Assembly (NCBI GenBank): GCA_020633465.1
Contig: JACKDN010000010.1
Coordinates: 230,288-294,287 of the forward strand
DNA length: 64,000 nt
Reading direction: 5' to 3'
From: Myxococcales bacterium
GTDB taxonomy: Bacteria > Myxococcota_A > Bradymonadia > UBA7976 > UBA1532
The notes beneath the pieces are model-generated. The model saw only the letters and a list, made by a program, of their open reading frames with translations, was not told the origin of the DNA and did no database searches. Positions 1 through 10,883 of this stretch are shown here, one piece after another. Both the position numbers and the translations under genes were made by a program. Positions within the stretch are counted from its first letter, which is position 1, and each line of letters begins with the position of its first letter.

Positions 1-524
1 GCGCCGTCGGACGCGCGCCGCATGATGTTGCCGGGCTTGAGATCGCGGTGCACCACCGGCGGCCGCAGCGCGTGCAGGTACTCGAGCACCTCGAGCACGG
101 CGTCGAGGATGCCGAGCACCTCGTCCTCGGTGTAGCGCCGCCGCGCCATCTCGTCGGCCAGCGTGGGGCCGTCGACGAAGCGCTGCACGAGGTAGAAGGC
201 CCGCTGCTTGCCGACGCCGACCGTGAAGTGGTCGACCAGCGCGGGGATGCGATCGTGGTCGAGCTCGCCCAGCACGCGGGCCTCGCGCTCGGCGCGCGCG
301 ACCACGTCGGCGGGCGCGTGCCGCAGGGCCAGCTCCTTGATCGCCACGATCCCGCCGGCGCGCGTGTCCGTCGCCCGATAGGTGATGCCGGCGGCGCCGC
401 GGCCGACGATCGCCTCGAGGCGATAGCGCCCGGCCAGCAGGGTGGGCGCCCCGCAGGCGCCGCACGCCTCGGCGGCGGCGTCCGCGGCCTCGCCGCAGCC
501 CGGACAGAGGAGGGTGGTGCTCAC
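1..524 (-). CDS. Ser/Thr protein kinase, N-terminal part (cut by window edge)
   Basis: Hanks-type serine/threonine kinase. About 174 N-terminal residues are visible and the C-terminus lies beyond the left edge. The protein opens with a short zinc-ribbon-like stretch with two Cys pairs (CPGC, then CGAC) in the first 26 residues. Next comes a glycine-rich loop (GRGAAGITYRA), a VAIKEL motif with the ATP-anchoring lysine, and the catalytic loop HRDLKPGN just before the edge. The DFG and later motifs are not in the window. I chose the GTG start because it directly precedes the zinc ribbon. The gene is divergent from the membrane carrier that follows. Kinases with a Cys-pair head are common in Myxococcota; the substrate cannot be inferred. 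Confidence 0.88.
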   Translation of the reverse strand, partial: MSTTLLCPGCGEAADAAAEACGACGAPTLLAGRYRLEAIVGRGAAGITYRATDTRAGGIVAIKELALRHAPADVVARAEREARVLGELDHDRIPALVDHFTVGVGKQRAFYLVQRFVDGPTLADEMARRRYTEDEVLGILDAVLEVLEYLHALRPPVVHRDLKPGNIMRRASDG

Positions 525-636
525 CGGGGCAGGGTGGCGACCCGCGACGCGGCACGCAACCGCGGCGGAGCGCACGCGCCTTCCGCCGCACCGCCCCGCG
601 CTTTAGAGTGGCCCGTCGCCCGCGCCCGGAGCGCCC

Positions 637-1908
637 ATGGCCCGCCCCCGCTTCCTCGACGACCTCGCCACGCTCGACCGCGACGCGCGCATCCGGGTGC
701 TGGGGCTGGGGGTCGTGGCCTTCTTCATCCTGGCCAGCTACGAGCTGGTGCGATCGCCGGTCGAGGCCATCTTCAGCCTGCACCACCCGGCCGCGGGCGA
801 GGCGTGGGTGCTGCTGGCGGTGGGCCTCGGCGCGGCGGTCGCGGTCGGCCTCTACGCCCCGCTGACCGCGCGCTTCGACCTGCTGACCCTGCTGGGCGGG
901 GCCGCGATCGTGAGCGGCGGCGCCCTGGCCGGCCTGATGGCGCTGTACGGGGCGGGCGAGCACGTGGTGACGCCCTACCTGCTGTACGTCTGGAAGGACG
1001 TCTACATCGTCGTCGTGCTCGAGGTGTTCTGGAGCTTCGCGAACACGGTGTTCCCGCTGCGCTCGGCCCGGTGGGTGTACGGGTGGCTGCTGGCCTTCGG
1101 CTCGTTCGGCGCGGGCTTCGGCCTGTACGTGGGGGGGCTGCTGCGCGAGTCGGTGGGCAGCGTCGAGCGGCTGTGGGCGGTGCTGCCCGCCCTGGGGCTG
1201 GCCTGGGCCGGCGCGGCGCTGCTGCGGCGCCAGCCGGGCGGGGGCGCGCCGACGCCGGTGCCGCCGGTCGAGGGCAAGCCGCGCGCCTCGCTGCTCGAGG
1301 GCGTGCGCGTCGTGCGGCAGAGCCCTTACCTGTCCGCGGTGCTGGCCATGGTGTTCACCATCCAGCTCGTGGTGGCGCTGGTCGACTTCGCCTTCAAGGT
1401 GCGCCTGCGCGAGAGCTTCCCCGATCTGGACGCCCGCACCGCGTCGCTCGACGCCGTCTACGCGTGGGTGAACTACGCGTCGCTGAGCCTGCAGGTGTGC
1501 ACCGGCGTCGTGCTGAAGGCCATCGGCGTGACGGGCGTGCTGGTGGGCATCCCGGCGCTGATCGCCTTCACCGTCGGGGCGATGGCGGTCGTGCCCACCT
1601 TCGCGGTGTCGGCCGTCGCGAAGGTGGCCGGCAAGGCCTTCGACTACAGCCTGTTCCGGGCGGCGAAGGAGCTGCTGTACCTGCCGCTGAGCTATGCCGA
1701 GAAGACGCAGGGCAAGGCGGTGGTGGACATGCTGACCTACCGCGTCGCCAAGAGCGCGGCGGCCGCCCTGCTGCTGGGGCTGGTGGCGCTGGACGCGACG
1801 CGCTGGGTGCCGCACCTGGCCTTGGCGCTGGTGGTCGGCTGGCTGGTGCTGGCGGCGCTGATCGCGCGGCGCTACCGGGCGCGCGTCGGCGACACCGAGG
1901 CCGCGTAG
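637..1908 (+). CDS. ATP/ADP-translocase-like (NTT/MFS-type) membrane carrier
   Basis: Polytopic inner-membrane protein of 423 residues with roughly 10-12 hydrophobic segments. The segment around residues 330-370 (DYSLFRAAKELLYLPLSY, then KTQGKAVVDMLTYRVAKS) closely resembles the signature of the Npt1/Npt2 nucleotide carrier family, which exchanges or imports nucleotides in Rickettsiales, Chlamydiae and plastids. In free-living bacteria such homologues usually have unknown substrates, so nucleotide transport is an inference. A TAGAGT -10-like hexamer lies at 604-609. The 3' end overlaps the converging gene by 37 bases. It could instead be a generic MFS transporter. Confidence 0.72.
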   Translation: MARPRFLDDLATLDRDARIRVLGLGVVAFFILASYELVRSPVEAIFSLHHPAAGEAWVLLAVGLGAAVAVGLYAPLTARFDLLTLLGGAAIVSGGALAGLMALYGAGEHVVTPYLLYVWKDVYIVVVLEVFWSFANTVFPLRSARWVYGWLLAFGSFGAGFGLYVGGLLRESVGSVERLWAVLPALGLAWAGAALLRRQPGGGAPTPVPPVEGKPRASLLEGVRVVRQSPYLSAVLAMVFTIQLVVALVDFAFKVRLRESFPDLDARTASLDAVYAWVNYASLSLQVCTGVVLKAIGVTGVLVGIPALIAFTVGAMAVVPTFAVSAVAKVAGKAFDYSLFRAAKELLYLPLSYAEKTQGKAVVDMLTYRVAKSAAAALLLGLVALDATRWVPHLALALVVGWLVLAALIARRYRARVGDTEAA

Positions 1909-2432
1909 AGGCGGGGCAGCAGGCCCGGGAAGGTCGGCTCGCCGGCCACCCGCCAGCCGTCGTCGGTGGCGGCGACCGTCACGAAGTCCTCGTCGGCCCC
2001 GCAGCGCAGCCGCAGGCGGCGCTGGCTGCCCGCCTCGAGCACCTCGACCACGCGGCACTCGGGCACCCGCGCCAGCACGCGCAGCAGCCCGGCGCGGACG
2101 CGCTCGGGCGTGCACTCGGGCGCCTCGAAGCCCGCGCAGGGATCCTCGCCGCGCCGCGCCGCGCTGGCCAGCGCCCACTTCGACCGCGAACCGTCGAAGC
2201 GGGCGTCGATGCAGGCCAGGCGGCGGCAGCCGCGCAGGCCCGCCGCCGCCACGCCCGGGTGCAGCGACGCCAGGCCGCCGTCGGCGCCGCCCGCCGCCAC
2301 CGCCGCCTGCAGATCCTCGAACGCCGCCGCGTAGTCGGCCGCCTGGCCGCGGACCCACCACACGACCGCCAGCACCGCCAGGCCGGCCACCTGGAGCACC
2401 AGCAACACCTTCACGGCTGCCTTCAGCTGCAC
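1872..2432 (-). CDS. Hypothetical membrane-anchored protein
   Basis: Protein of 186 residues with one N-terminal hydrophobic segment (about residues 7-27) and a small extracytoplasmic domain with several cysteines (GCRRLAC, CAGF, PECTPE, PECRV, LRCG). The first 27 residues look like an uncleaved anchor or a signal peptide. No catalytic motif or family is recognised. Its 3' end overlaps the converging carrier gene. The cysteine pattern suggests a disulfide-bonded periplasmic domain. The start is the only in-frame ATG before the hydrophobic segment. Confidence 0.6.
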   Translation of the reverse strand: MQLKAAVKVLLVLQVAGLAVLAVVWWVRGQAADYAAAFEDLQAAVAAGGADGGLASLHPGVAAAGLRGCRRLACIDARFDGSRSKWALASAARRGEDPCAGFEAPECTPERVRAGLLRVLARVPECRVVEVLEAGSQRRLRLRCGADEDFVTVAATDDGWRVAGEPTFPGLLPRLYAASVSPTRAR

Positions 2433-2512
2433 CCGGACGACCCTACCCGACGGCCGCGGGCGACGATACAGTGCGTGCCGGGTGCGGGCGAAGGGGTCGA
2501 GAGGGGCGGCGC

Positions 2513-3421
2513 GTGAGTCGACTGGACGACATCGAGATCTTCACCCGCGTGGTCGACGCCGGCGGCTTCTCGGCGGCCGCGCGCGCCATGGGCGTGTCGA
2601 AGTCGCACGTCAGCAAGCGGGTGCGGGCGCTCGAGGCGCGGCTCGACACGCAGCTGTTGCGCCGCAGCACCCGCCAGCTCGATCTCACCGAGGTGGGCGA
2701 GGCCTTCTACGTGCGCACCACCAAGGTGCTGGCCGATCTGCAGGCCGCCGAGGAGACCGTGGCGGCGCTGCAGGGGCGGCCGATGGGCACGCTGCGCCTG
2801 TCGGTGCCGGTCTCGTTCGGGCTGCGCTACCTGGCCGACGCCGTCGCCGACTTCCTGCAGGCGCACCCGCAGCTGGACGTCGACATGGCCTTCGAGGATC
2901 GAAAGGTGCACCTGCTCGAGGAGGGCTACGATCTGGCCATCCGGGTGGGCAGCCTGCCCGACAGCAGCCTCATGGGGCGCCGGCTGGCGGCGATGCCGGG
3001 GGCCATCTTCGGGGCGCCGGCCTTCTTCGAGCGCCACGGCCGGCCCGAGCACCCCAACGACCTGCGCGAGCTGCCCTGCCTGCTGTACAGCTACCAGGCG
3101 TCGGGCCGCGCCTGGAGCTTCCGCGACGCCGCCGGCGAGACGCTGCGGGTGCCCGTCGACGGCCCGCTGACCACCAACCACGGAGACGCGCTGCTCGCGG
3201 CGGCGCGGCGGGGCCTGGGCCTGACCTATGCCCCCGCGTTCCTGGCCTGCGCCGACGTGCGCAGCGGCGCGCTCGCGCCCTGCCTCGAGGCCTGGTGTCA
3301 GGACAACGGCGCGGTGTGGGCGGTGTACCCCCCGGCGCGGCACGTCGCGCCCAAGGTGCGCAGCTTCATCGACTTCCTCGTCGAGCGCTTCGCCGATCCC
3401 CCCTGGGGCGACGTGCTGTGA
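2513..3421 (+). CDS. LysR-family transcriptional regulator
   Basis: LysR-type regulator of 302 residues. The N-terminal winged helix-turn-helix runs over residues 1-60 (SRLDDIEIFTRVVDAGGFSA, then SHVSKRVRALEARL). The effector-binding domain runs from about 90 to 300. I chose the GTG at 2513 because a purine-rich GAGGGGCGG stretch lies just upstream and the earlier in-frame ATG would add a non-conserved tail. LysR proteins often control a divergent neighbour, but the gene to its left is a small hypothetical one, so the target is unknown. The stop codon is immediately followed by the stop of the converging sensor kinase, with no spacer. Confidence 0.9.
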   Translation: MSRLDDIEIFTRVVDAGGFSAAARAMGVSKSHVSKRVRALEARLDTQLLRRSTRQLDLTEVGEAFYVRTTKVLADLQAAEETVAALQGRPMGTLRLSVPVSFGLRYLADAVADFLQAHPQLDVDMAFEDRKVHLLEEGYDLAIRVGSLPDSSLMGRRLAAMPGAIFGAPAFFERHGRPEHPNDLRELPCLLYSYQASGRAWSFRDAAGETLRVPVDGPLTTNHGDALLAAARRGLGLTYAPAFLACADVRSGALAPCLEAWCQDNGAVWAVYPPARHVAPKVRSFIDFLVERFADPPWGDVL

Positions 3422-5203
3422 TCAGCCGGCCGGGTCGTCCTCGGCGGGCGCCTCGCCGTCGGCGCCGGGCAGCGTGAGCCAGAAGACGGCGCCGTGCGGC
3501 GCGTTGCCCTCGACGCCCACCGCGCCCTCCATGCTGGCCACCAGGTGCTTGACGATCGACAGGCCCAGGCCGGTGCCGCCCATGTGCTTGGCGCGGCCGG
3601 GATCGACCCGATAGAAGCGCTCGAAGATGCGCGGCCGGTGTTCGGGCGGGATGCCCGGCCCGTCGTCGCGCACCTCGACGCGCACGCGGTCGCCGTCGGG
3701 CCGCGCCACGAGCTCGACGTGCCCGGTCTCGGGCGTGTACTTCACCGCGTTCTCGAGCAGGTTGATCAGCACGTGCTCGAGGGCCTTCGCGTCGGCGCGC
3801 ACCGCCAGCCCCGGATCGACGTGCACGTCGAGGCGCATCGACTTGTCCTCGAGCAGCTTCTCGACCGACTCGAGCGCGCGGCGCGCCACCACCCCCAGCG
3901 GGATGGTCTCGGGGTGCACGGGGAACTTGCCCGACTCGATGCGCGAGATGTCGAGCAGATCGCTCACCAGCGCGCGCAGGCGCTCGGCGTTGCGCAGCAT
4001 GGCCTCGAGGAACTGCGGGGCGCGCTTGCGGTCGTTGAGGGCGCCGTCGCGCAGGGTCTCGGCGTTGAGGCAGATGACGCTCACCGGCGTGCGCAGCTCG
4101 TGGCTGACGTTGGCGACGAAGTCGCGGCGCATCGTCTCGAGGCGGCGCAGCCGGGTGACGTCGTGCAGCACCATCACGATGCCCTCGTCGCCCCGCTGCG
4201 GCGTGATGCGCGCCTGCAGCTGCCGCCCCTCGAGCTCGATGTCGCGGGCCTCGGCGCGCCCGGTGAGCACGGGCGCGAGCGCGTCGCGCAGGGGCGGCGT
4301 CAGCGCGTCGAGCAGGGGCTGATCCTGCGGCGGCGCGTCCAGGCCCAACAGCTGCAGCCCGGCCCCGTTGATCAGCGTCACGCGGTGCTGCGCGTCCAGC
4401 GCGATGACCGCCTCGGCCATCGCCTCGAGGATGCCCTCGAAGCGATCGCGCTCGTTGGCCAGCGTCTCGACGACCTCCTCGAGGGCCGTGCCGAGGTGGG
4501 TCAGCGAGCTGGCGATGCCGGCGATCTCGTCGGGCGGCTGCGGCGGCGTCGGGCCCTCGGCGCCCGGCCCCTCGAGCATGCTGCGGGCGCTGGCCAGCAG
4601 CTCGCGCAGGCCCCGCGACAGCAGGTGCGAGGCGAGGAAGCTCATCACCAGCGCGACCATCAGCCCCACGAGGGACGCCACCAGCAGCATCCAGCGCATG
4701 CGGGTGACGACCTCGTCGACCTCCTCGAGGGCGGTGGCCACCCGGACGACGCCCGCCGCCCCCGCGGCGGTGAAGGGCACCGCGACGTACAGCATGTCGG
4801 TGTGCAGGGTGTCGCTGTGGCGGCGCGCGACGCCGGGGCTGCCCGCCTCCGCGGCCACCACCTCGGGGCGCCCGTCGTGCCGCTCGAGCTCGGCGATGGC
4901 GGGCAGGTCGAGCTGGCTGTCGGCCACCACGCGGCCGCCAGCGTCCAGCACCGTGACGCGGGCCTTCAGCGCGCCGCCCAGCCGCACCACCAGGGGCTGC
5001 ACCGAGCCGGGGTCGAAGGGCAGCCCGGCCACCTCGAGGGCGGTGCGCGCCGCCTCGGCGCGGGTGGCCAGCTCGCCCTCCATGCGGTTGCGCAGCCAGC
5101 TGCGCAGCTGCACCTCGAGGTACACCGCGCTGATGGCGCCGACGACGAGGATGAGCAGGACCGAGACGGTGAAGAGGCGGCCTCGGACGCCGAGCCGGGT
5201 CAC
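3422..5203 (-). CDS. PhoR-type sensor histidine kinase
   Basis: Membrane sensor kinase of 593 residues. Transmembrane helices at about 9-30 and 171-191 enclose a periplasmic sensor domain. Next come a HAMP-like linker (about 192-245), a PAS-like domain (about 252-350), the HisKA dimerisation domain with the phospho-accepting His368 in VSHELRTP, and an HATPase domain with N, G1 (DDGPGIP) and G2 (GGTGLGLSIV) boxes. This order is that of PhoR/ResE-type kinases. It overlaps the upstream response regulator by four bases (ATGA), so the pair is translationally coupled. Phosphate sensing is only suggested by architecture: no pst or phoU gene is in the window. Confidence 0.92.
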   Translation of the reverse strand: MTRLGVRGRLFTVSVLLILVVGAISAVYLEVQLRSWLRNRMEGELATRAEAARTALEVAGLPFDPGSVQPLVVRLGGALKARVTVLDAGGRVVADSQLDLPAIAELERHDGRPEVVAAEAGSPGVARRHSDTLHTDMLYVAVPFTAAGAAGVVRVATALEEVDEVVTRMRWMLLVASLVGLMVALVMSFLASHLLSRGLRELLASARSMLEGPGAEGPTPPQPPDEIAGIASSLTHLGTALEEVVETLANERDRFEGILEAMAEAVIALDAQHRVTLINGAGLQLLGLDAPPQDQPLLDALTPPLRDALAPVLTGRAEARDIELEGRQLQARITPQRGDEGIVMVLHDVTRLRRLETMRRDFVANVSHELRTPVSVICLNAETLRDGALNDRKRAPQFLEAMLRNAERLRALVSDLLDISRIESGKFPVHPETIPLGVVARRALESVEKLLEDKSMRLDVHVDPGLAVRADAKALEHVLINLLENAVKYTPETGHVELVARPDGDRVRVEVRDDGPGIPPEHRPRIFERFYRVDPGRAKHMGGTGLGLSIVKHLVASMEGAVGVEGNAPHGAVFWLTLPGADGEAPAEDDPAG

Positions 5204-5904
5204 TCGTCCACTTCGTCCGGGCGCGCCCGGAAGCGGTAGCCCACCCCGCGCACGGTCTCGATGTACTGCCCGGCCTCGCCCAGCTTCTCGCGCAGGCGCT
5301 TCACGTGCGTGTCGACCGTGCGGGTGGTGACCTCGGCCTGATAGCCCCAGACGTCGCTGAGCAGCATCTCGCGCGTCTGCACGCGGCCGCGGCGCGCGTG
5401 GAAGGTGGTCAGCAGGCGGAACTCGAGGGCGGTCAGCTTGACCTCCTCCTCGTCGACCCAGACGTGATGCCCCGGCGTGTCGATGCGCAGGCGGCCGAAG
5501 GTGATCTCGTCCTCGGACTCCTCGCCGGTGCGCGCCCGCCGCAGCACCGCGCGCACGCGCAGCAGCAGCTCGCGCAGGCTGAAGGGCTTGACCACGTAGT
5601 CGTCGGCGCCGACCTCGAAGCCGACGACGCGGTCGATCTCCTCGCCCTTGGCGGTGACCATCATCACCGGCACGTCCTTGGTGCGCTCGTCGGCCCGCAG
5701 CTTGCGGCAGACCTCGGTGCCCGACATGTCGGGCAGCATCAGATCCAGCAGCACCAGATCCGGGATGGGCTCGACGAAGGCCTGCTCGATCGCCTCGGCG
5801 CCGGTCGACGCCGTGCGGGTGCGGAAGCCGTCACGCTCGATGTTGTAATCGAGCGTCATCAGCAGGTCCTTCTCGTCTTCCACGATGAGGATGAGTGCGC
5901 TCAT
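5200..5904 (-). CDS. OmpR/PhoB-family response regulator
   Basis: Response regulator of 234 residues. The receiver domain (about 4-120) has the acidic pair Glu9/Asp10, the phospho-acceptor Asp54 in LVLLDLMLPD and a conserved Lys in VVKPFS. The C-terminal winged-helix DNA-binding domain (about 135-230) includes VWGYQAEVTTRTVDTHVKRL and ends with VRGVGYRF, typical of the OmpR/PhoB class. It is the first gene of a two-gene operon with the sensor kinase. The stimulus and regulon are not visible here. Confidence 0.93.
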   Translation of the reverse strand: MSALILIVEDEKDLLMTLDYNIERDGFRTRTASTGAEAIEQAFVEPIPDLVLLDLMLPDMSGTEVCRKLRADERTKDVPVMMVTAKGEEIDRVVGFEVGADDYVVKPFSLRELLLRVRAVLRRARTGEESEDEITFGRLRIDTPGHHVWVDEEEVKLTALEFRLLTTFHARRGRVQTREMLLSDVWGYQAEVTTRTVDTHVKRLREKLGEAGQYIETVRGVGYRFRARPDEVDE

Positions 5905-5972
5905 GACCGCCAGACCCTATCCCGCCTCCATGACAATCGGGTGACGATCCGGCGCCTGCTCGGCGCCCCGCG

Positions 5973-7513
5973 TCACTTCGCGAACAGCTCGGCGGCCGGC
6001 ACCACCCGCACCTGCTCGGGGCGGAAGCCGAGCGGCAGCGGAGCGACCTTCGCGTCCAGGTCGGTCACCTCGGGCGGCTTCGGCGAGGCGTACGTCTTGG
6101 GGCTGGGCGCGTCGGCCAGCACCGCGTCGGCGAAGGCCTGCGCGTCCTTCGTCACCACCACCACGGTCAGCGCGTCCGGTCGCAGGCGCCGGGCGATCAC
6201 CTCGGCCACCGCCGGCGCGTCCAGCGTGGCCAGCGCCAGCGTCAGGCGCTCGGCCGCGGGCTGGTTCAGCCCGTAGAAGCGATCGTCGATCGCGTCGCCC
6301 AGGCGGCGCTGGTCGGTCTGGCGCTCGAGCCACACGTAGCCGGTGAGGAAGTCGCGCACGGCCGCCACGTCGGCCGCCGGCACGCCCTGGTCGTGCAGCG
6401 CGCGGAACAGCCAGGTCACCAGGCGCAGGGTGAAGTGGCGGTCCTCGTGAGGCACCGGGCGCACCCACAGCGACCAGAACTGATGGCGCCGGGGGATGTT
6501 GGTCAGGGCCAGGCGCTCCCAGCCCTCCTGCCGGAAGGCCTCGGCGTAGGCGTAGGTGCCGTAGTTCAGGCCGCGCTTCTCGCGCACCTGCTGGAACAGC
6601 ACGCCGTGGAACTGCCGGTGCTGGCCGAAGTAGCTGGCCGCGAGGGCCAGCGCCGGGTAGTCGGGATCGGCGCGCGTGACCGGCAGGGTGTGGCCCAGCG
6701 CCATCGCGGTGGCGCCGGCGTTGGGCTGGTCGACGACGATCAGGCGCTGCGCGTCGGGCGGCGGGGGCGGCACGGTGGCCGGCAGATCGGCGACGGCGGG
6801 CAGCGCGGCGAGGTCGGCCCGCACCCGCTCGACGAGCGCGGCGTCGGCGGCCCCGCCCAGGCCCACGGTCAGCCGATCCCGCGCCAGCGCGCGGCGGCGG
6901 TGCGCCTTCAGGGCCTCCAGGGTCAGGCCGCTCAGCCCCGCTTCGGTGCCCAGCGCGGGGTGCGCGTAGGGCGTGCCCTCGAAGAGCGTCGCCTCGAGCA
7001 CCAGCTTGGCGAGCGCCTCGTCGTCGCTGGTGCGCACCTGCTGGGTCAGCCGGGTCAGGGCCTGCGTCTTCAGCCGCTGGAAGTCCTCGGCGCCCAGGCG
7101 GGGGCGCAGCAGCACGTCGCGGACGATCGGGTAGAAGCGGTCGACGTGATCGCGGTGGACCCGCGCGACGAAGGTGAGCAGCTCGCGATCGACCTGCACG
7201 TCGATCGAGGCCGCCCAGGGGTGCAGCGTGGCCAGCAGCGCCGGGTAGGTCAGCGCCTCGGTGCCGCCCTGGGCCATCAGGTGGCCCAGCAGCCAGGCGG
7301 CGCCCGCCTGCCCCGGCGGATCGTAGGCCGAGCCCGCGCGGAAGACGAAGCGCATCTCGACGATGGGGCTGCCGCTGGGCTGATGGACGACGGTCAGCGG
7401 CGCGGCCGGCGGCGCCGCGGTCGGCGTCGAGGCCGGCGTTTTCGGCGCGCCACCGCAGGCGCTCAGCGTGAGCGCGACGGCCAGGCCGGCCAGCACGATC
7501 GGGCGATGGAGGA

Positions 7514-7517
<4 letters not shown>
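5973..7517 (-). CDS. M16-family peptidase-like lipoprotein, catalytically inactive subunit
   Basis: M16 (pitrilysin/processing-peptidase) homologue of 514 residues with a lipoprotein signal (LTLSAC lipobox near residue 20). At the place where active M16 enzymes carry HXXEH, this protein reads WLLGHLM, so the zinc ligands and catalytic Glu are missing. The gene follows the active M16 gene with a GTGA overlap. That pairing is typical of heterodimeric M16 proteases such as mitochondrial processing peptidase or bacterial PqqF/YmxG-like pairs, where the inactive subunit shapes the substrate chamber. The GTG start was chosen for the overlap and because it places the signal peptide at the N-terminus. 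The substrate is unknown. Confidence 0.85.
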
Positions 7518-8850
<1,333 letters not shown>

Positions 8851-8851
<1 letters not shown>

Positions 8852-10512
8852 CAATCCCACCGGCTCGTCACGTCGAGCGACCACCCGCGCAGCGCGCCCA
8901 CGTCCTGGCGCGCCAGGTCCTGCACGGTCAGCGTCCAGGTGCCGTTGACGGTGTCGTCCATCGAGAAGCCGCGCACCGGCACGCGATCCAGCCGCAGGTC
9001 GTCGGCGCTGCCGCCGGCCCGGTCGTGCACCACCACGGTCTGGCCGTTCGGGTCGGTGAGCGTCACGCGCAGATCGCCGCGCCAGGTGTGCTCGATGGCC
9101 AGCGTCAGGTAGACGTCGGTGGGCACCGTGGCCAGGCCGCGCACCACCGCGCCGACCTGGACGCCGTCGGCCGAGGCGTCGGGGATGTCGTGCGGCGCCT
9201 CGCCCACGAAGACGCCCTGCATCCACGCAGGCACGCACTGCCCCTGCGGGCCATAGGCCAAGCCGGCGCAGACCAGCGCCGCGCCGCAGGGGCGGTCGGC
9301 GCCGCAGGCGGCCCCCTCGCCCGGCCGCGCGCTCACGTCCCGGCAGACGCCCTCGCCGTCGACGGCGCCCACGCAGCGTAGGCCGTCGGCGCAGGGCCGG
9401 TCGGCGCCGCACACCGCGCCGCCCTCGACCGGCGGCGGCGCGTCCGGCACGCAGCTGCCATAGCTGCCCTCGGCGTCGCAGCGCGCGCCCGCGCCGCAGT
9501 CGTCGTCGAAGGCGCAGAAGCCGTGATCGAGCAGGCAGCGGTGCGCCGCGCCGCCGCGCGCGAAGGTCCAGCCGCAGCCCTCGCCCTGCCGCTCGCAGCG
9601 CGCCTGCGCCAGGCACTGGTACACCGGGCGCACGTCGCACAGGCTGACCACCTCGCGATCGGCGCACACCTGGCCGCTGCAGCCCCGCGGCTGGCAGACG
9701 CCGTCGTCCGCGCGCGGCGGCGCGCAGGTGTCGAGATCGACGCAGGCGTAGCAGCCCTGCTGATGCGCCAGCATCGTGCCGTCGGGGCAGACCGGCACCG
9801 CGCGGCGGCAGGTGATCGCGCGGCCGTCGTCGCAGGCGGTGTCGCGCGCGCACACGCCCGGGCCACCCGCGCCACCGTCGAAGGGGCGGCAGGCGCCGTT
9901 GACGCAGGCGTCGTCGCCGGGCGCGCCGCAGTCGGGCGCGCGGCAGGTGCCGCCGTCGTCGCCGAGATCGCAGCCGAGGCCGACGGCGCAGTCGGCGCTC
10001 TGGGCGCAGGCCTCACCCGCGGCGGCGCCGCGGCCGGCGCAGTGCACCTCGAGCGCGTAGCGGCCGCGCCCCACGCGCCCGTAGGTGGTGGCCAGCACCG
10101 TGTAGCGGCCGGCCCAGGGCAGCGCGACGCCGTCGAGGCAGCTGTCGTAGGTGCCCGGGCGGCAGTCGTCGTCGTAGTCGATCAGCCCGCCGCGCGGATC
10201 GAAGAGGGCCAGCAGGCTGTCGGTGACGCCGTCGGTCGCGCGCAGGTCGAGGTCGAGCGTCTGCCCCGGCCGGCCCTCGAAGGTCCAGGCGTGATAGCGG
10301 CGATCGGCGGCGAAGGCCCCCTCGACCGTGTCGCCGCAGGCCACCGCGCCCACCAGCGTCGGCTGCTGCAGCGAGTCGGCCTTGCCCACGCGGGCGGCCG
10401 CCGCCGCGGCGGGCAGATCGTCGATGCGCGGCGCCGGCTTGACGGCGTCGTCGGGCGCGCAGGCGCACGCCGCGATGGCCAGCATCCCCCCCAGGATGGC
10501 AGTGCGCGTCAT
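8851..10512 (-). CDS. Cys-rich lipoprotein with PPC-like and proprotein-convertase P domains
   Basis: Predicted surface lipoprotein of 553 residues. The order is: signal peptide with Cys near residues 16-18, a short conserved-looking RVGKADS segment, a beta-sandwich resembling PPC domains (about 55-165, with DYDDDCRPG), and a long Cys-rich middle (about 170-440) of short EGF/DSL-like units such as CRAPDCG and GAVCGADRPC. The C-terminal P/Homo B domain covers about the last 110 residues (HTWRGDLRVTLTDPNGQTV, then DDTVNGTWTLTVQD). P domains usually accompany subtilisin-like proteases, but no catalytic domain is present here. It is the first gene of the M16 operon, so it may be a partner or substrate carrier for the proteases; that link is inference. 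Confidence 0.82.
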
Positions 10513-10617
10513 GGTGTCCCTCCCATCGACGCAAGGGCGGGACCGTTGCGCACCCCCGCGCGGATTGCAAGCGACATCGGCGCGCGAGCGCGTACCCTGC
10601 GCGGCCAGGAGGTTCGG

Positions 10618-10851
10618 ATGCGACGTTTCTACTGGGACTACTACGGCCCGATGGCGGCCGGCACGGCGGCGCACTTCCACCGCCACCTCGACGACTTCCT
10701 CGCCGCCCGCGGCCTCGACGGCTGCCGCACGGGGGTCGAGACGCTGAGCCCGACCCACAGCGCGGCCTTCTGCGACACGCCCGAGGCGCACGACGCGGTG
10801 GTGTTGCAGGCGCTGCGTCCGCGCCGCGCCGCGCCGGCGCCGCCCGCTTGA
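10618..10851 (+). CDS. Small conserved-looking protein of unknown function
   Basis: Protein of 77 residues preceded by a near-perfect ribosome-binding site (AGGAGG, five bases before the ATG), which is the main support that it is real. The first 50 residues have a distinctive composition (RRFYWDYYGPMAAGTAAHF, HRHLDDFLAARGLDGC, HSAAFC) with aromatic residues, four histidines and two cysteines. That could form a metal or cofactor site. There is no signal peptide or membrane segment, so it is probably cytoplasmic. It is divergent from the P-domain lipoprotein and only 32 bases upstream of the MopE-repeat lipoprotein. No function can be assigned. Confidence 0.65.
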   Translation: MRRFYWDYYGPMAAGTAAHFHRHLDDFLAARGLDGCRTGVETLSPTHSAAFCDTPEAHDAVVLQALRPRRAAPAPPA

Positions 10852-10883
10852 CCCGCGGCGGCGCCCTCGCCGAGCATGCCGCC

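Noticed and set aside
48..2516. Long + strand open frame of 822 codons across the kinase, carrier and LysR genes
   Set aside because: It is a shadow frame created by high GC: Arg/Gly/Ala/His-rich translation without motifs, overlapping three better-supported genes.
5200..5904. Naming the two-component pair phoB/phoR
   Set aside because: Domain order fits, but no phosphate-uptake genes lie nearby and the OmpR/PhoB class includes many other regulators.
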